Positions 52,795-62,510 are shown, counted from the stretch's first letter. The stretch is DNA of 64,000 nt from CAZEHS01 sp964649745 (GCA_964649745.1 CAZYQI010000003.1:1-64000), one strand, 5' to 3'. The notes: a model not told the origin generated them from the letters alone. Program-made: numbers and translations.

Positions 52795-53837
52795 GATCGG
52801 GAACCCCGTTTCATGATGTGAATATCCTCAGGATGAATGTACAGACCTACATGGGTTCCAATTTCATTCATACGGGTAGAGTGAATCAACCATTCCACTT
52901 CCCCCTGGTCCACCAGCATTTCGTAATGGACCCCTTTGAAAACAACCGATTCAACAACTCCTGTAACCTGCCCTTTATCCAGAGGAACCACCGTGATATC
53001 CTCCGGCCTGACAACTACGTCCACCGGGGTGTTGTCTCCAAACCCGGCATCCACACATACAAATTCCTGGCCGGCAAAGGCAACCTTACGATCGCAGATC
53101 ATGGTGGCGTCCAGAATATTGCTTTCTCCGATGAAATCCGCCACAAACCGGTTCTTGGGCTCGTTATAGATATCCTCCGGAGCGCCAATCTGCTGGATGA
53201 TGCCGTGCTCCATGACCACCACTGTGTCGGACATGGTCAAGGCTTCCTCCTGGTCGTGGGTAACATACACGAAGGTGATACCCAGCTCCCTCTGCATATC
53301 CTTCAGCTCCAGCTGCATATCCTTGCGCAGCTTAAGATCCAAAGCACCCAGGGGCTCATCCAGAAGCAGCACGTCCGGCTCATTGACCAAGGCCCGTGCA
53401 ATGGCAATCCGCTGCTGCTGACCCCCGCTGAGAGACTGAACCGAACGCTTTTCGAAGCCCTTTAGGCCCACCATGGCCAGCATCCGTTCAACCCTGGGTT
53501 TGATTTCCCCATCGGACATTTTCTTTATGTAAAGACCGAATGCAATATTTTCATAAATAGTCATATGTGGAAAAAGCGCATACTTCTGAAAAACGGTGTT
53601 AATCTTTCTCTGGTATGGCGGCACGGAGGTGATATCCGACTCATCGAACAGGATCCTGCCTTCTGTCGGGCTTTCAAACCCCCCGATCATCCGCAGGGTT
53701 GTGGTTTTCCCACAGCCGCTGGGCCCCAGTATGGTTAGAAACTCGTTTTTCTGAACATAGAGATTCAGTGTATCCACTACAACCGAATCGCCAAAGCGCT
53801 TTGTGACATTCTCAAGCCGGATGATATTTTTGCCCAA
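52791..53837 (-). CDS. potA: Spermidine/putrescine ABC ATPase
   Basis: About 348 residues: Walker A GPSGCGKTT, signature LSGGQQQR, Walker B LLLDEPLGALD, H-loop YVTHD and a C-terminal TOBE domain. TTG at 53837 is used, since AGGGGGG lies just upstream; the frame further out (to 53900) has no ribosome site. First gene of the operon. Confidence 0.94.
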   Translation of the reverse strand: MGKNIIRLENVTKRFGDSVVVDTLNLYVQKNEFLTILGPSGCGKTTTLRMIGGFESPTEGRILFDESDITSVPPYQRKINTVFQKYALFPHMTIYENIAFGLYIKKMSDGEIKPRVERMLAMVGLKGFEKRSVQSLSGGQQQRIAIARALVNEPDVLLLDEPLGALDLKLRKDMQLELKDMQRELGITFVYVTHDQEEALTMSDTVVVMEHGIIQQIGAPEDIYNEPKNRFVADFIGESNILDATMICDRKVAFAGQEFVCVDAGFGDNTPVDVVVRPEDITVVPLDKGQVTGVVESVVFKGVHYEMLVDQGEVEWLIHSTRMNEIGTHVGLYIHPEDIHIMKRGSRS

Positions 53838-54015
53838 TGTCGACCCCCCTGAAGGATGATGGATTCCTTGCTGATGCAAGAGCTGGGCATTAATACCCAC
53901 GCTAATCCCATTGTAACATCTTCACCTATTCGTTCAAGAGCAAGGGAAAAAATATTACATTATTAAAGCCTTGCAACTAATTTAACTGAATTATCGGAAT
54001 ATTTCAATTATTCCA

Positions 54016-54044
54016 TTGACACGGCTGGTGGTACCTGCTAAAAT
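54016..54044 (+). promoter_or_regulatory. Near-consensus sigma-70/A promoter
   Basis: TTGACA at 54016, 17 bases, TAAAAT at 54039. It drives the small gene at 54096. Confidence 0.85.
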
Positions 54045-54095
54045 CAATTTTAATAACCACCCACAGAGAGAGAGTATTGAAAGGAGCTAATTTTT

Positions 54096-54263
54096 ATGAA
54101 ACAAAAGAACACGAGGAAGGACTACCCCTTCGAACAAACCGGTGCACAAAACAGAGAAGAAGGATCAACGCAATCTAAAATCAGTGTCCATGCGCTTTCA
54201 GAAATGATGAACCCCTCCAATATGAATTATTTCGGCGCGGCGTATAGCTTTGCTGATTTGTAA
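54096..54263 (+). CDS. 55-residue small protein of unknown function
   Basis: MKQKNTRKDYPFEQTGAQ start, hydrophilic, with ALSEMMNPSNMNYFGAAYSF near the C-terminus. No signal peptide or membrane helix. GGAG lies 9 bases before the ATG. It is a self-contained unit with a strong promoter and a strong terminator, so it is very likely expressed. I recognise no family. Confidence 0.7.
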   Translation: MKQKNTRKDYPFEQTGAQNREEGSTQSKISVHALSEMMNPSNMNYFGAAYSFADL

Positions 54264-54285
54264 GAGCACACATAGGCACAATTAA

Positions 54286-54330
54286 AAACACCAGGTCTCA
54301 TTTAATGAGGGACCTGGTGTTTGTTTTTTT
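54286..54330 (+). terminator. Terminator of the small-protein gene
   Basis: AAACACCAGGTC-TCATT-TAATGA-GGACCTGGTGTTTG hairpin followed by seven T. It can also serve the convergent transglycosylase gene. Confidence 0.88.
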
Positions 54331-54340
54331 GAGCTTTGCT

Positions 54341-55339
54341 TTATTTCCCTATACGGTTTTGTACAAAGGAACTGATGGTCTCAAACTTATCAAATACATC
54401 TGTCCCGAAGCCTCGGCTGAAGCTGCCCCGGCTTACAGTACCTGAGCCTTGATTATAAGCACTCACAGCCTTGAACATGTCGCCGCCGAAGGTGTTTCGG
54501 AGGCCTGCCAGATAGCGGGTGCCGCCCTCAACATTGTACTTGGGATCCATCAGCTGATCCCGGGTGTAACCCAGCCGCGTTCCGGTTGCCGGCATGATCT
54601 GCATGGCCCCTATGGCGCCATGGCTGGATATGGAGCTGGAATTAAAGTTGCTTTCCTTCCACCACAGTGCCATGATCCATTTTTCATCCACGCCGTGCTT
54701 ATCCGCATTCTCCTTGATCATCTTCACCGTATTCAGGGCACTTTCTGAGGAATAGCCGCTGTTTCGGGTGATGATAAAGGCAGCCAACGCTTCATAGTAC
54801 TTGACGTTGAAGGTCTTCAGCACATCTTCAATGGATTTCGTCCCATCGCTCTGGATAACAAGACCCATGAGAGGGTGGTGGACGGATTTCCAGCCAAAGC
54901 TGCTGTTGGTGAGCTCCCAGGTAAGCGGCACATAGGTGACATCCCGGTAAACAAGTACGGGAAACTCCCCTGTTTTCATTACGGTGGTGCTTAAAGCGAC
55001 GGGATTTGTAGAAACCCTAACCTTTACCTTATCCGGGTGTGGATATACTCCTGACGGCAGGGCCGCGGTCTTCGGCTCAGCTTTTTCAATAGTCAGGGTT
55101 TTTGTCGCTTCATCCCACTTCGTTACGAAGCCCGATTGGACTCCCATTTCTCTTGAGATTGGCAGGTATACAACTTCCTTGAAGAACAGCATCGGATATT
55201 CCAGTGCCGAGCTGTTCACATTAACGCCATTCAGTACCAATCCCTGCTTGTAGACCGAAACATCCAGTAACTGCTCCTCTGCAAAGCTAATGCCGGAAAA
55301 CGCCAGCAAAAGCGTCAGGCAACAAAGCCATTTTCGCAC
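54341..55339 (-). CDS. Secreted lytic transglycosylase with copper-amine-oxidase-like N-domain
   Basis: 332 residues. A Sec signal peptide ends near SFAEE. Residues 25-165 are two copper-amine-oxidase-N-type repeats (YPMLFFKEVVYLPI, FPVLVYRDVTYVPL), a surface module common in Clostridia. A goose-lysozyme/SLT domain follows, with catalytic Glu in WWKESNF and SHGAIGAMQIMPATG. It cuts the peptidoglycan glycan strand. Two GGTAGTGC boxes lie 60 bases apart in its leader. Confidence 0.88.
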   Translation of the reverse strand: MRKWLCCLTLLLAFSGISFAEEQLLDVSVYKQGLVLNGVNVNSSALEYPMLFFKEVVYLPISREMGVQSGFVTKWDEATKTLTIEKAEPKTAALPSGVYPHPDKVKVRVSTNPVALSTTVMKTGEFPVLVYRDVTYVPLTWELTNSSFGWKSVHHPLMGLVIQSDGTKSIEDVLKTFNVKYYEALAAFIITRNSGYSSESALNTVKMIKENADKHGVDEKWIMALWWKESNFNSSSISSHGAIGAMQIMPATGTRLGYTRDQLMDPKYNVEGGTRYLAGLRNTFGGDMFKAVSAYNQGSGTVSRGSFSRGFGTDVFDKFETISSFVQNRIGK

Positions 55340-55451
55340 GGTAGCCCTCCTCTTTCTTTTCGGTAGTGCAAGTCATTACGGATATCCTGAGTTTCCTAAT
55401 AACCATCTTTATTCACGTTGGGTAGTGCTTTTTCAGCATCTCTCAGGAAAG

Positions 55452-55480
55452 AAAAAAGTACAGGTTTCATGCCTGTACTC
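55452..55480 (-). terminator. Terminator of queH/GTPase operon
   Basis: AGTACAGGC-ATGAAA-CCTGTACT followed by TTTTTC on the minus strand. Confidence 0.85.
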
Positions 55481-55542
55481 TATTACTTCTATGCATTCTA
55501 TCACAAAAGCCGTTTTTATGCAACCACAGGGCTGAAACACCG

Positions 55543-56469
55543 TCAATTGCGCAACTTCATTTCCATTTTACCCATATTCTTTTCCCAATTATTCGCCAAT
55601 GAACGGACGATTCGATTTCCGATTTTAGACAGAAAAACCAACTCTGTTGGGTGATCCTCCGACACCGGTTGGATGTCAATGCGCCCAGCCACCAGATCTA
55701 CTTTATAGATGCCGCTGTTCAAACGGACAAATCCTTTTGCCCGCCAGGCCTCCTCCGACATTGAACGGATGAAGGCCCGAAGCGGCTCTTCCTCAACTTC
55801 CCCCTGGTAAGTCAGTGTAACAGTGAAGGGCTTGTTGTCCACCTTATTGGTGCTGGATTCACTTTTGATTGCCAGGCCCTTTATCAAGTCTCGCTCCAGC
55901 AGGTTCCATGGCAGGGCACCATATGCGGAACGTTCAATTATCAATTCAGGATTGATGGATCGGATATCCTCTTCAACAGCGGACAGGACAGCCTCGTCAA
56001 CCAGATCGGTTTTATTCATAAGGGCCAAATGACTGAACTCCACCTGCCTGCCAATGGAGGCCAGGTCAACACTCTGCGCGGAATAGTGAGCCGCATCCAC
56101 CAGACAAACGGCCCCCTTGTACCGGTAGGTATCTCCCACCACCACCGACGCCGCATCGAGGATTTCGCCTATATTTGAGGGATCTGCCAGCCCGGAGCCT
56201 TCAACGAAAAGCACTTCAATGGGCTTTTCCGCCATCTCCTTCAGGCTTTCGATAAAAGACAGCTTCAGACAGTCGCAGAAGATGGACCCCCTGTTGATCT
56301 CAATCAATTCATGGGCATGATCCTTCACCAGCTTGCCGTCGATGCCGGTTTTGCCGAATTCGTTCATGATGATGCCGAATTTCCGTCCGGGATTGTTCCG
56401 GATTACTTCCTTAAGAAAAGTAGTCTTGCCAGCGCCTAAAAAACCGGTTATCAGATACAGATCAATCAT
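55543..56469 (-). CDS. G3E-family GTPase (CobW/YjiA-like)
   Basis: 308 residues. Walker A GFLGAGKTTFL, NKTD guanine motif, and FCDCL in place of the usual CxCC metal motif. A C-terminal CobW_C-like domain follows. These GTPases deliver or allocate metals. Its ATG overlaps the queH stop (ATGA), suggesting metal supply to QueH or a shared tRNA-modification role. Confidence 0.86.
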   Translation of the reverse strand: MIDLYLITGFLGAGKTTFLKEVIRNNPGRKFGIIMNEFGKTGIDGKLVKDHAHELIEINRGSIFCDCLKLSFIESLKEMAEKPIEVLFVEGSGLADPSNIGEILDAASVVVGDTYRYKGAVCLVDAAHYSAQSVDLASIGRQVEFSHLALMNKTDLVDEAVLSAVEEDIRSINPELIIERSAYGALPWNLLERDLIKGLAIKSESSTNKVDNKPFTVTLTYQGEVEEEPLRAFIRSMSEEAWRAKGFVRLNSGIYKVDLVAGRIDIQPVSEDHPTELVFLSKIGNRIVRSLANNWEKNMGKMEMKLRN

Positions 56470-57098
56470 CGCTCCACCTCGTTTTTCTTGTCGCCGTTAC
56501 GGCCTTCCAGGGATTCCGCACAGCCGCAGTGATCCTGCCGGTACAGCCCTAATTCCTTCGACAGGGCTATAGAACGCTGATAGCCGCCCCGTTTCTTGAA
56601 ATCCGCCCCCAGATACCGCACGCCGTATCGTTTTTCCAGTGCGGCACCAATATCATTAATGGCCGCCGCATCCTTGTGCGGACTCACACTGAGGGTGCTT
56701 GCAAACCATTGGAATCCCTTTTCAGCAGCCAGGGCCGCCGTTCGGTTCATCCGGTATGCAATACAGGCCTGACACCGGCTGCCCCCCTCTTTGTCGAAGG
56801 GAATGTCGGATATGCTCTCCCGCCAGCCTTCGGGGCTCCATCCCTGTTCCAGCAGCTGTTCCAGGGAAATTTCAAGCGCATCCAGTACATTCTGCTGAGC
56901 AGCAAGCCTTTTATTAAATTCTTTTTCGGAATGCAGGTTCGGATTGCAAAAATGAACGGTGACTTCAAATACAGTCGCCAGCTGCTCCAACACGGAGGTG
57001 CTGCAGGGCCCGCAGCAGCTGTTCAGCAGCAGTCGCGGACGTGTGCCGGATACCTTAAGCTGTTCTATTTGTTGACGCATGATCTGGTCTGCATTCAT
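56466..57098 (-). CDS. queH: Epoxyqueuosine reductase QueH
   Basis: About 210 residues (DUF208). Conserved cysteines are NSCCGPCS near the N-terminus, SRCQACIAYR in the middle and DHCGCAESL at the end, as needed for the metal centre. QueH makes the last step of queuosine in tRNA. ATG 57098 with GCGAGGAT upstream. It is translationally coupled to a G3E GTPase. Confidence 0.92.
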   Translation of the reverse strand: MNADQIMRQQIEQLKVSGTRPRLLLNSCCGPCSTSVLEQLATVFEVTVHFCNPNLHSEKEFNKRLAAQQNVLDALEISLEQLLEQGWSPEGWRESISDIPFDKEGGSRCQACIAYRMNRTAALAAEKGFQWFASTLSVSPHKDAAAINDIGAALEKRYGVRYLGADFKKRGGYQRSIALSKELGLYRQDHCGCAESLEGRNGDKKNEVER

Positions 57099-57201
57099 GG
57101 GTTTATATCCTCGCCCCTGGGGTAACAAAATGGTTTGTTAGATGTCACCGTTGTCATATCTCTACTCCTTTGATTATAATGAAGGGAAAGGGGTGAAATC
57201 A

Positions 57202-58209
57202 ATGGATTATAATAAAATGCCGAAAATCGACCTTCACTGCCACTTGGATGGCAGTGTGCGTCCCGAAACATTGTTGGAACTTGGAATGAAGAAAGGGCTT
57301 CACTCTGGGGACACCTCCCTTGATGTGATAAAAGCGGCAGCCCGTGTGCCGGAAAACTGCACGTCTCTTGTCGATTATCTAAAACGGTTTGAATTGCCCC
57401 TTTCGGTTATGCAGGATCGGGAATCTCTGATTCGCATCTCCAGGGAATTCATGGAAGACTGTCAGGCCGACGGATTGGATTATGTTGAGGTGCGGTTTGC
57501 ACCGGTTCTGCACACCCGGGAAGAACTTGATTTTGAAGCCGTTATGGACGCCGTTCTCCAGGGCCTGACTGACGGCAGTGCCACAACCGCCCTTCCCTTT
57601 GGGCTTATTGTATGCTGCATGCGGCACCTTTCCCCAGAGCTTTCACTGGAACATGTGCGCAGATCCTTGCCGTATATCGGGCAAGGGGTAGTGGCCGCGG
57701 ACCTGGCCGGGGATGAGGCGAATTTCCCTCCCGCTCTTCATCAGAGAGCCTTCGACCTTGCCAGAAGCCATGACATGAATATCACCATCCATGCAGGAGA
57801 AACCGGAATCGCGGAAAATATCGAAAAATCCATCTCCCTCCTCTACGCGCAGCGCATTGGCCACGGTACCGCGTCGCGAAAGAATCCGGAGCTCATGTGC
57901 TTATTGAAGGAACGTCAGATCACCTTGGAGATGTGCCCCACCAGCAATCTTCACACCAAATCGGTCCCTTCATTGAACCTGCATCCGGCAAAGGAATACC
58001 TTGACTTTGGATTGGCCGTGACCCTGAACACCGATAACCGTACGGTATCCGACATCACCTCCACGGAAGAGTTCCGTCGGGCTGCCTCGGCCCTATGCCT
58101 TACCGGATCCGATTTAGAGAAGCTTTTCATCAACGGGGTTCAGGGGGCTTTTGTCTCTCCTGAAACAAAAGAGAAGCTCCTTTTAAAACGCCGTTGTTTC
58201 TCCTTATAA
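57202..58209 (+). CDS. add: Adenosine deaminase
   Basis: About 335 residues. Zinc and catalytic motifs DLHCHLDGSVRP, HAGE (ITIHAGETG), GHGTA, MCPTSN and LNTDNRTVS are all present. It converts adenosine to inosine. ATG 57202 is preceded by GGGGTGA. Divergent from queH. Confidence 0.95.
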   Translation: MDYNKMPKIDLHCHLDGSVRPETLLELGMKKGLHSGDTSLDVIKAAARVPENCTSLVDYLKRFELPLSVMQDRESLIRISREFMEDCQADGLDYVEVRFAPVLHTREELDFEAVMDAVLQGLTDGSATTALPFGLIVCCMRHLSPELSLEHVRRSLPYIGQGVVAADLAGDEANFPPALHQRAFDLARSHDMNITIHAGETGIAENIEKSISLLYAQRIGHGTASRKNPELMCLLKERQITLEMCPTSNLHTKSVPSLNLHPAKEYLDFGLAVTLNTDNRTVSDITSTEEFRRAASALCLTGSDLEKLFINGVQGAFVSPETKEKLLLKRRCFSL

Positions 58210-58251
58210 CCGCATGGATGACGAATCCGGCATGCCCACGGGAGGTTGCAT

Positions 58252-59277
58252 ATGAATCCTAGAAAATTTTGCTGCGTCATACTTGTCTGTATGCTGGTTG
58301 TGTTTGCATTCTCAGGGTGCCGGGATACATCACCTCCCGATTCCAACGCCGGGGCTCAGGTGAAACCATCCGCGGTATTCAAGGATCCTTTGCTGGAGGC
58401 CGCCGTAAGGGAAAAAATAGGCAAGACCTCCGGCAGCCTTACCGACACAGAGCTTGCCGCCATCGAAACACTGGACGATTATGCAAACGGAAAAGGAATT
58501 GTCCGACTGGAAGGCATTGAGAAGCTTACAGGCCTTCGGGAGCTGGATTTGAGCAACAACCAGATCCAGGATTTAACCCCGCTTAAACCGATTCTGAACA
58601 TTGAAAATCTCAACCTGGCCAATAATATGATAAAGGACATTGCACCGCTTAAGGAGATGACGGGTCTGACCCGGTTGAACCTTACAAAAAACCAGGTTTC
58701 CGATCTTTCCTCTTTAGAAGCGTTAACATGGCTGGAATATCTCTATATTGGGAGCAATCAGGTTAAGGATTTGAGCCCCATAGCTGCGATAACCGGCTTG
58801 AAGGATTTGATTGCAAGCGCGAATCAGATTGATAGCGTAAAGCCCCTCAGCCGGTTAACAGCCATGGAAAAGCTTGAAATAACCGACAATTTGATTTCGG
58901 ATGCCGGACCTCTTTCCGCCTGCACGGCCCTGCGTTATCTCTATTTGAGCGGCAACAGGTTTCAAAGCCTTGATTCTTTCCAGGGCTTAACACAGATTGA
59001 ACGCCTTGAACTGGACCGTAACGCAATCACTGACCTGACCCCAATTTCCAAGCTGATTACTCTTCGATCCCTGAGCGTTTCCGAAAACCAGGTTGTGGAC
59101 CTTTCGCCCCTTCGGAACCTTTCCAGCCTCAACCTACTGAATCTTTCGGCGAATCAGATCACCGACCTTACACCTCTTTCAGCTTTGTCCAGCCTCGCAC
59201 GACTGGATATCAGCCGAAACAGCATTCAGGACTACACTCCTGTCAACGGGATGACTCATACTGAAATCATTAAGTAA
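58252..59277 (+). CDS. Leucine-rich-repeat lipoprotein (internalin-like)
   Basis: About 341 residues. Lipobox FAFSGC, a short linker, then about nine 22-residue leucine-rich repeats of the type LxxLxxLxLSxNxIxDLxPL to the C-terminus. No cell-wall anchor or transmembrane tail. Such proteins bind other proteins at the surface. Start chosen for GGGAGG 6 bases upstream. Follows adenosine deaminase by 42 bases, possibly in one transcript. Confidence 0.88.
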   Translation: MNPRKFCCVILVCMLVVFAFSGCRDTSPPDSNAGAQVKPSAVFKDPLLEAAVREKIGKTSGSLTDTELAAIETLDDYANGKGIVRLEGIEKLTGLRELDLSNNQIQDLTPLKPILNIENLNLANNMIKDIAPLKEMTGLTRLNLTKNQVSDLSSLEALTWLEYLYIGSNQVKDLSPIAAITGLKDLIASANQIDSVKPLSRLTAMEKLEITDNLISDAGPLSACTALRYLYLSGNRFQSLDSFQGLTQIERLELDRNAITDLTPISKLITLRSLSVSENQVVDLSPLRNLSSLNLLNLSANQITDLTPLSALSSLARLDISRNSIQDYTPVNGMTHTEIIK

Positions 59278-59288
59278 AGTGTGTTTTC

Positions 59289-60218
59289 TTATTCTCCGTT
59301 ACTGTAGGATTTTCCCTGCCAGGATCCGCGGCTTTTCAGCTCCATTTCGATGGCCCCCAACACCCTTTTCTTATCCCGGCTCCAGCCTGGAGCCAACAAG
59401 CTATCAGAGGCTCCGTCTCCGGTCAAGCGATGGATTGTGGTCTCTGGAGGCAGCAGCTCCAACTGGTCAGCCACTGTCTTCACATAGGTTTCCAAGGACA
59501 TGGGGATATATCTCCCCTGCTCCCAATCCCTGGCCAGGGGCGTGCCTCGGATAACATGCAGCAAATGCAGCTTTATTCCCCAGGGCTTCAGCGCCCCGAC
59601 TTCGCGGGCAGACACATGCATCATCTCTATGGTTTCCCCAGGCAAACCGTTGATCAGGTGGACCACCGTACGAATATTAAGTCGTTTCAAGTTTCCGTAG
59701 GCTGAGGTGAAGCACTCATAAGCATAGCCTCTGCCAAATCCCCGGGCCGTTTTATCATGGACGGTCTGAAGACCCAGTTCAATCCACAGAAACGTTTTTT
59801 CATTCAATTTCTCCAAGAGCGCAAGAACTCCCGGCGAAAGGCAATCCGGTCGCGTGGCGATGGCAAGACCAACAATACCCGGCTCCTGCAATGCTTCCTC
59901 ATAGCGCTTTTCCAGTATTTCCGGACTCCCATAGGTTCCGGTAAAGCTTTGAAAATAAGCAATGGCACCAGCCTTCGGCCATTTCTTTTCAAGCAGTTTC
60001 CGCTGTTGGCGAAGCTGGTGTGCCACGGGCTGTTCCGGATTCCCCGCGAAGGCCCCGGAACCATCTTCGCCACAAAAGGAGCAGCCTTCCGTACCCAGGG
60101 TTCCATCTCTGTTGGGACAGGTGAAACCTCCGTCCAGGCTCAGTTTGATTATCTTGCATCCGAAGTGTTTTTTTAAATCATAGCTTAGTCCATGCCATGG
60201 CTTGCCTTCCCAATTCAT
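59289..60218 (-). CDS. YhcC/TIGR01212-type radical SAM protein
   Basis: About 309 residues. The cluster motif is CPNRDGTLGTEGCSFC, a long CxnCxxC typical of this family, followed by the ATRPDCLS and HLINGLPGET motifs. Function not established. ATG at 60218 (AAGGACGG upstream, MNWEGKPWHGLSYDL) is used; the frame to 60362 has no support. Confidence 0.9.
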   Translation of the reverse strand: MNWEGKPWHGLSYDLKKHFGCKIIKLSLDGGFTCPNRDGTLGTEGCSFCGEDGSGAFAGNPEQPVAHQLRQQRKLLEKKWPKAGAIAYFQSFTGTYGSPEILEKRYEEALQEPGIVGLAIATRPDCLSPGVLALLEKLNEKTFLWIELGLQTVHDKTARGFGRGYAYECFTSAYGNLKRLNIRTVVHLINGLPGETIEMMHVSAREVGALKPWGIKLHLLHVIRGTPLARDWEQGRYIPMSLETYVKTVADQLELLPPETTIHRLTGDGASDSLLAPGWSRDKKRVLGAIEMELKSRGSWQGKSYSNGE

Positions 60219-60355
60219 CGTATCCCGTCCTTCATCTGTAAATGGCTTCCCACATACACCCATAGTGATTAATATTATAACAGACTTATTGACCGAATCT
60301 TCATAATCCAGTAAGGTGTGTATAGACGTCAACATTCTCCAAGGAGGAATTACCC

Positions 60356-61003
60356 GTGTCATTAACTGTTGCTCAAATCATTAGCCTCGCCATTGTCTTC
60401 GTGGGTATTCTGATGGTCGTTGAATCCTTTCTTATCGTTGGCGGTAAAGGGGTCGATGTGAATGGTGAGCTGCCCTTCATGTTCTTCGGTACTATGCTGG
60501 CCTGTGCAACTCCCGTTCTTCTTCAGTTCCTGGGTCCTTGGAGCAAAGGGTGGTACTGGTATATCTTTATCGGCTTCCTTATTTTCTCCGGTTTCATGTC
60601 CTACATACGCAGCCGCGGATTTATGATCCGGATATTTGACGGCAAGTTAAAGACAGCGATTTCCGGGGTTGAAAAAGCCTTGAAGCAACTGAATGCGGAG
60701 TATGTTAAGGAGATAAAGGAAACACCCCAGGGAATCGTTACACTGTTCAAAATCGGAGATTCAAAATACCCGATTGAGGTAACCGAAAAGCCTGAATCCT
60801 ACATCATGGAGTCCTATATCGAAATTGTTGCGCCTGAAGCGCTGTGGAATGCGGACCTCAAGCACGAGCTGATGGTTTTAGTGAATCTCAGCCGTGCAAA
60901 TCGAAAGACCGGAAGCATACTGAAGGGATTGCGGAAAAAAATCATCGTTGGTGTACTCACTGTATTCTTCGGCGCCTATCTTTTCGGCACATTGAAATTG
61001 TAA
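60356..61003 (+). CDS. Hypothetical membrane protein
   Basis: 215 residues, GTG start with AAGGAGG. Three N-terminal membrane helices, a cytosolic or extracellular domain from about 90 to 185, then one C-terminal helix (VGVLTVFFGAYLFGTL). No family recognised. Confidence 0.75.
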   Translation: MSLTVAQIISLAIVFVGILMVVESFLIVGGKGVDVNGELPFMFFGTMLACATPVLLQFLGPWSKGWYWYIFIGFLIFSGFMSYIRSRGFMIRIFDGKLKTAISGVEKALKQLNAEYVKEIKETPQGIVTLFKIGDSKYPIEVTEKPESYIMESYIEIVAPEALWNADLKHELMVLVNLSRANRKTGSILKGLRKKIIVGVLTVFFGAYLFGTLKL

Positions 61004-61020
61004 TTAAATCATCAAAAGAA

Positions 61021-61050
61021 TCCCCAACATCAGCGGATGTCGGGGATTTT
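61021..61050. terminator. Convergent-gene terminator
   Basis: TCCCCAACATC and GATGTCGGGGA pair, followed by TTTTATTATT on the plus strand. The convergent PrsA gene ends 4 bases away. Confidence 0.82.
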
Positions 61051-61054
61051 ATTA

Positions 61055-61999
61055 TTACTTCAGCTTTTCGATATACTTCTTGATCGTTGATCCTTCTTTG
61101 ACCTTATCGATCATGGCGCCGTATACGGTTTCCTGCTTCTCGGTAAGCAGCTGGCTCTTGATGGACACCACGGCATCCTTCATGCTGTTTTGCTTAATGT
61201 TTTCACACTTGATGATGTGATAGCCGATCTCAGTTTTCACCGGACCGCTGATTTCACCGGGCTTCATGGCAAAAAGCACTTTATCGAAGGGCTCCACCAT
61301 GACACCGCGGCCAAAGGTACCCAAGGATCCTCCGTTTTCTTTTCCCGTGGGGTCGGTGGTGAGTTCTTTTGCCAGGGCGGCAAAATCTTCACCCTTATCG
61401 AGGCGGGCCTTCACGGCTTTGGCCTCTTCCTCTGTTGCCAGCAGAATGTGGCTGGCCGTGGCTTCAATAAACTGGTCTGTATTAGCTTTGTAATAGGCCT
61501 CGGCATCTTGATCCGAAACCGTGGTTCCTTCGTTGATTTTTTCATAAAGGCTTGTGAACAACAGATCTTTCCGGATCATTTCCTTCAGATACTCCAGCGT
61601 AATCTGCTGCTTTGTCAGGAAATCCGTGAACTCCGCTTCTGTCTTGAAGTAACCTCTGGTGGCCTCAAGCTCTTTGTTCAGGACCGCATCGGTAACCGTA
61701 ACGCCCAGTTCCTTTGCCTTTTTCTCCACCAGACGACCCTCCACCAGCATATCCAGAACCTGTTCCTTGGCGGTGTCAATCCGTTTCTTCCCGTTCTCTT
61801 CCTGATCCCATATTTCGGGGCCCGCTTGGGCTTCCATCTGCTGTTTATAGGCATTGAAGGTTCTGTCGAACTCTGATTTGAGAATTTTATTCCCATCAAC
61901 CTCTGCCACCGTGGGGTCTGATGCGCATCCCGCCAGCATGGCAGAAGCCGCCACAATTGCAATGGTAAGGCTTACAAGCCTGTAAATCCTATTACTCAT
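61055..61999 (-). CDS. prsA: PrsA/SurA-type peptidyl-prolyl isomerase lipoprotein
   Basis: 314 residues. Lipobox AMLAGC, a SurA-N-like helical chaperone region, then a parvulin domain (ATASHILLATEEEA, GGSLGTFGRGVMVEPF, IGYHIIKCE). It helps secreted proteins fold outside the membrane. Single gene. Confidence 0.92.
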   Translation of the reverse strand: MSNRIYRLVSLTIAIVAASAMLAGCASDPTVAEVDGNKILKSEFDRTFNAYKQQMEAQAGPEIWDQEENGKKRIDTAKEQVLDMLVEGRLVEKKAKELGVTVTDAVLNKELEATRGYFKTEAEFTDFLTKQQITLEYLKEMIRKDLLFTSLYEKINEGTTVSDQDAEAYYKANTDQFIEATASHILLATEEEAKAVKARLDKGEDFAALAKELTTDPTGKENGGSLGTFGRGVMVEPFDKVLFAMKPGEISGPVKTEIGYHIIKCENIKQNSMKDAVVSIKSQLLTEKQETVYGAMIDKVKEGSTIKKYIEKLK

Positions 62000-62072
62000 C
62001 GTATGGTTCGCTCCCTGTATAGACCCGAGAAACGGGCTTTTTTATTTTGATCTTTCCTGTAAGGAAGACCTC

Positions 62073-62510
62073 TTAGTCTGCCAGCATCTCTTCGAGTATA
62101 GCGACAGCATCTTTAATCGCTTTAGGACAAACGGTGCTGAACAAACCCTTTTCTTCAATGATTGCCCGCTCCTCGTCAATGGAGCTGTTATACCCTAACA
62201 ATTCCTTGCAGATCAGGGAGCCGTTCATCGCTTCAAAGCGATTATTAAATTCCTTCGTCAGCTCCGCGATATGGCTTTTCCGCTCCGCATCCCCTGCAAT
62301 GAAATGCCCATGCTTCAGTCCCAGAACCATAAGAGCGCCGGTTACCGCACCGCATACTTCTCCGCGGCGCATCCCTCCTCCAAATCCTGCACTGACACGA
62401 TAGGCGGTACCTAAATCCAATCCGAATTCCTCGCTGAATACGCCGATCACAGACTGACAGCAGTTGAAACCGCTTTCGTGGATACGCATGGCTTCCGCTT
62501 TTTTATCCAT
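62073..62510 (-). CDS. C_GCAxxG_C_C family protein
   Basis: About 145 residues of the C-GCAxxG-C-C family: FNCCQSVIGVF, GGMRRGEVCGAVTGAL and a late CPKAI. The conserved Cys set may bind a metal or redox group. Cytosolic; function not established. ATG at 62510 follows GGGGGGA. Confidence 0.85.
   Translation of the reverse strand: MDKKAEAMRIHESGFNCCQSVIGVFSEEFGLDLGTAYRVSAGFGGGMRRGEVCGAVTGALMVLGLKHGHFIAGDAERKSHIAELTKEFNNRFEAMNGSLICKELLGYNSSIDEERAIIEEKGLFSTVCPKAIKDAVAILEEMLAD

Noticed and set aside
55340..55450. Riboswitch (c-di-AMP, c-di-GMP or TPP) before the transglycosylase gene
   Set aside because: Although cell-wall hydrolases often have one, the conserved core motifs are not there; only two GGTAGTGC boxes and a short CCTGAG/CTCAGG pairing were found.
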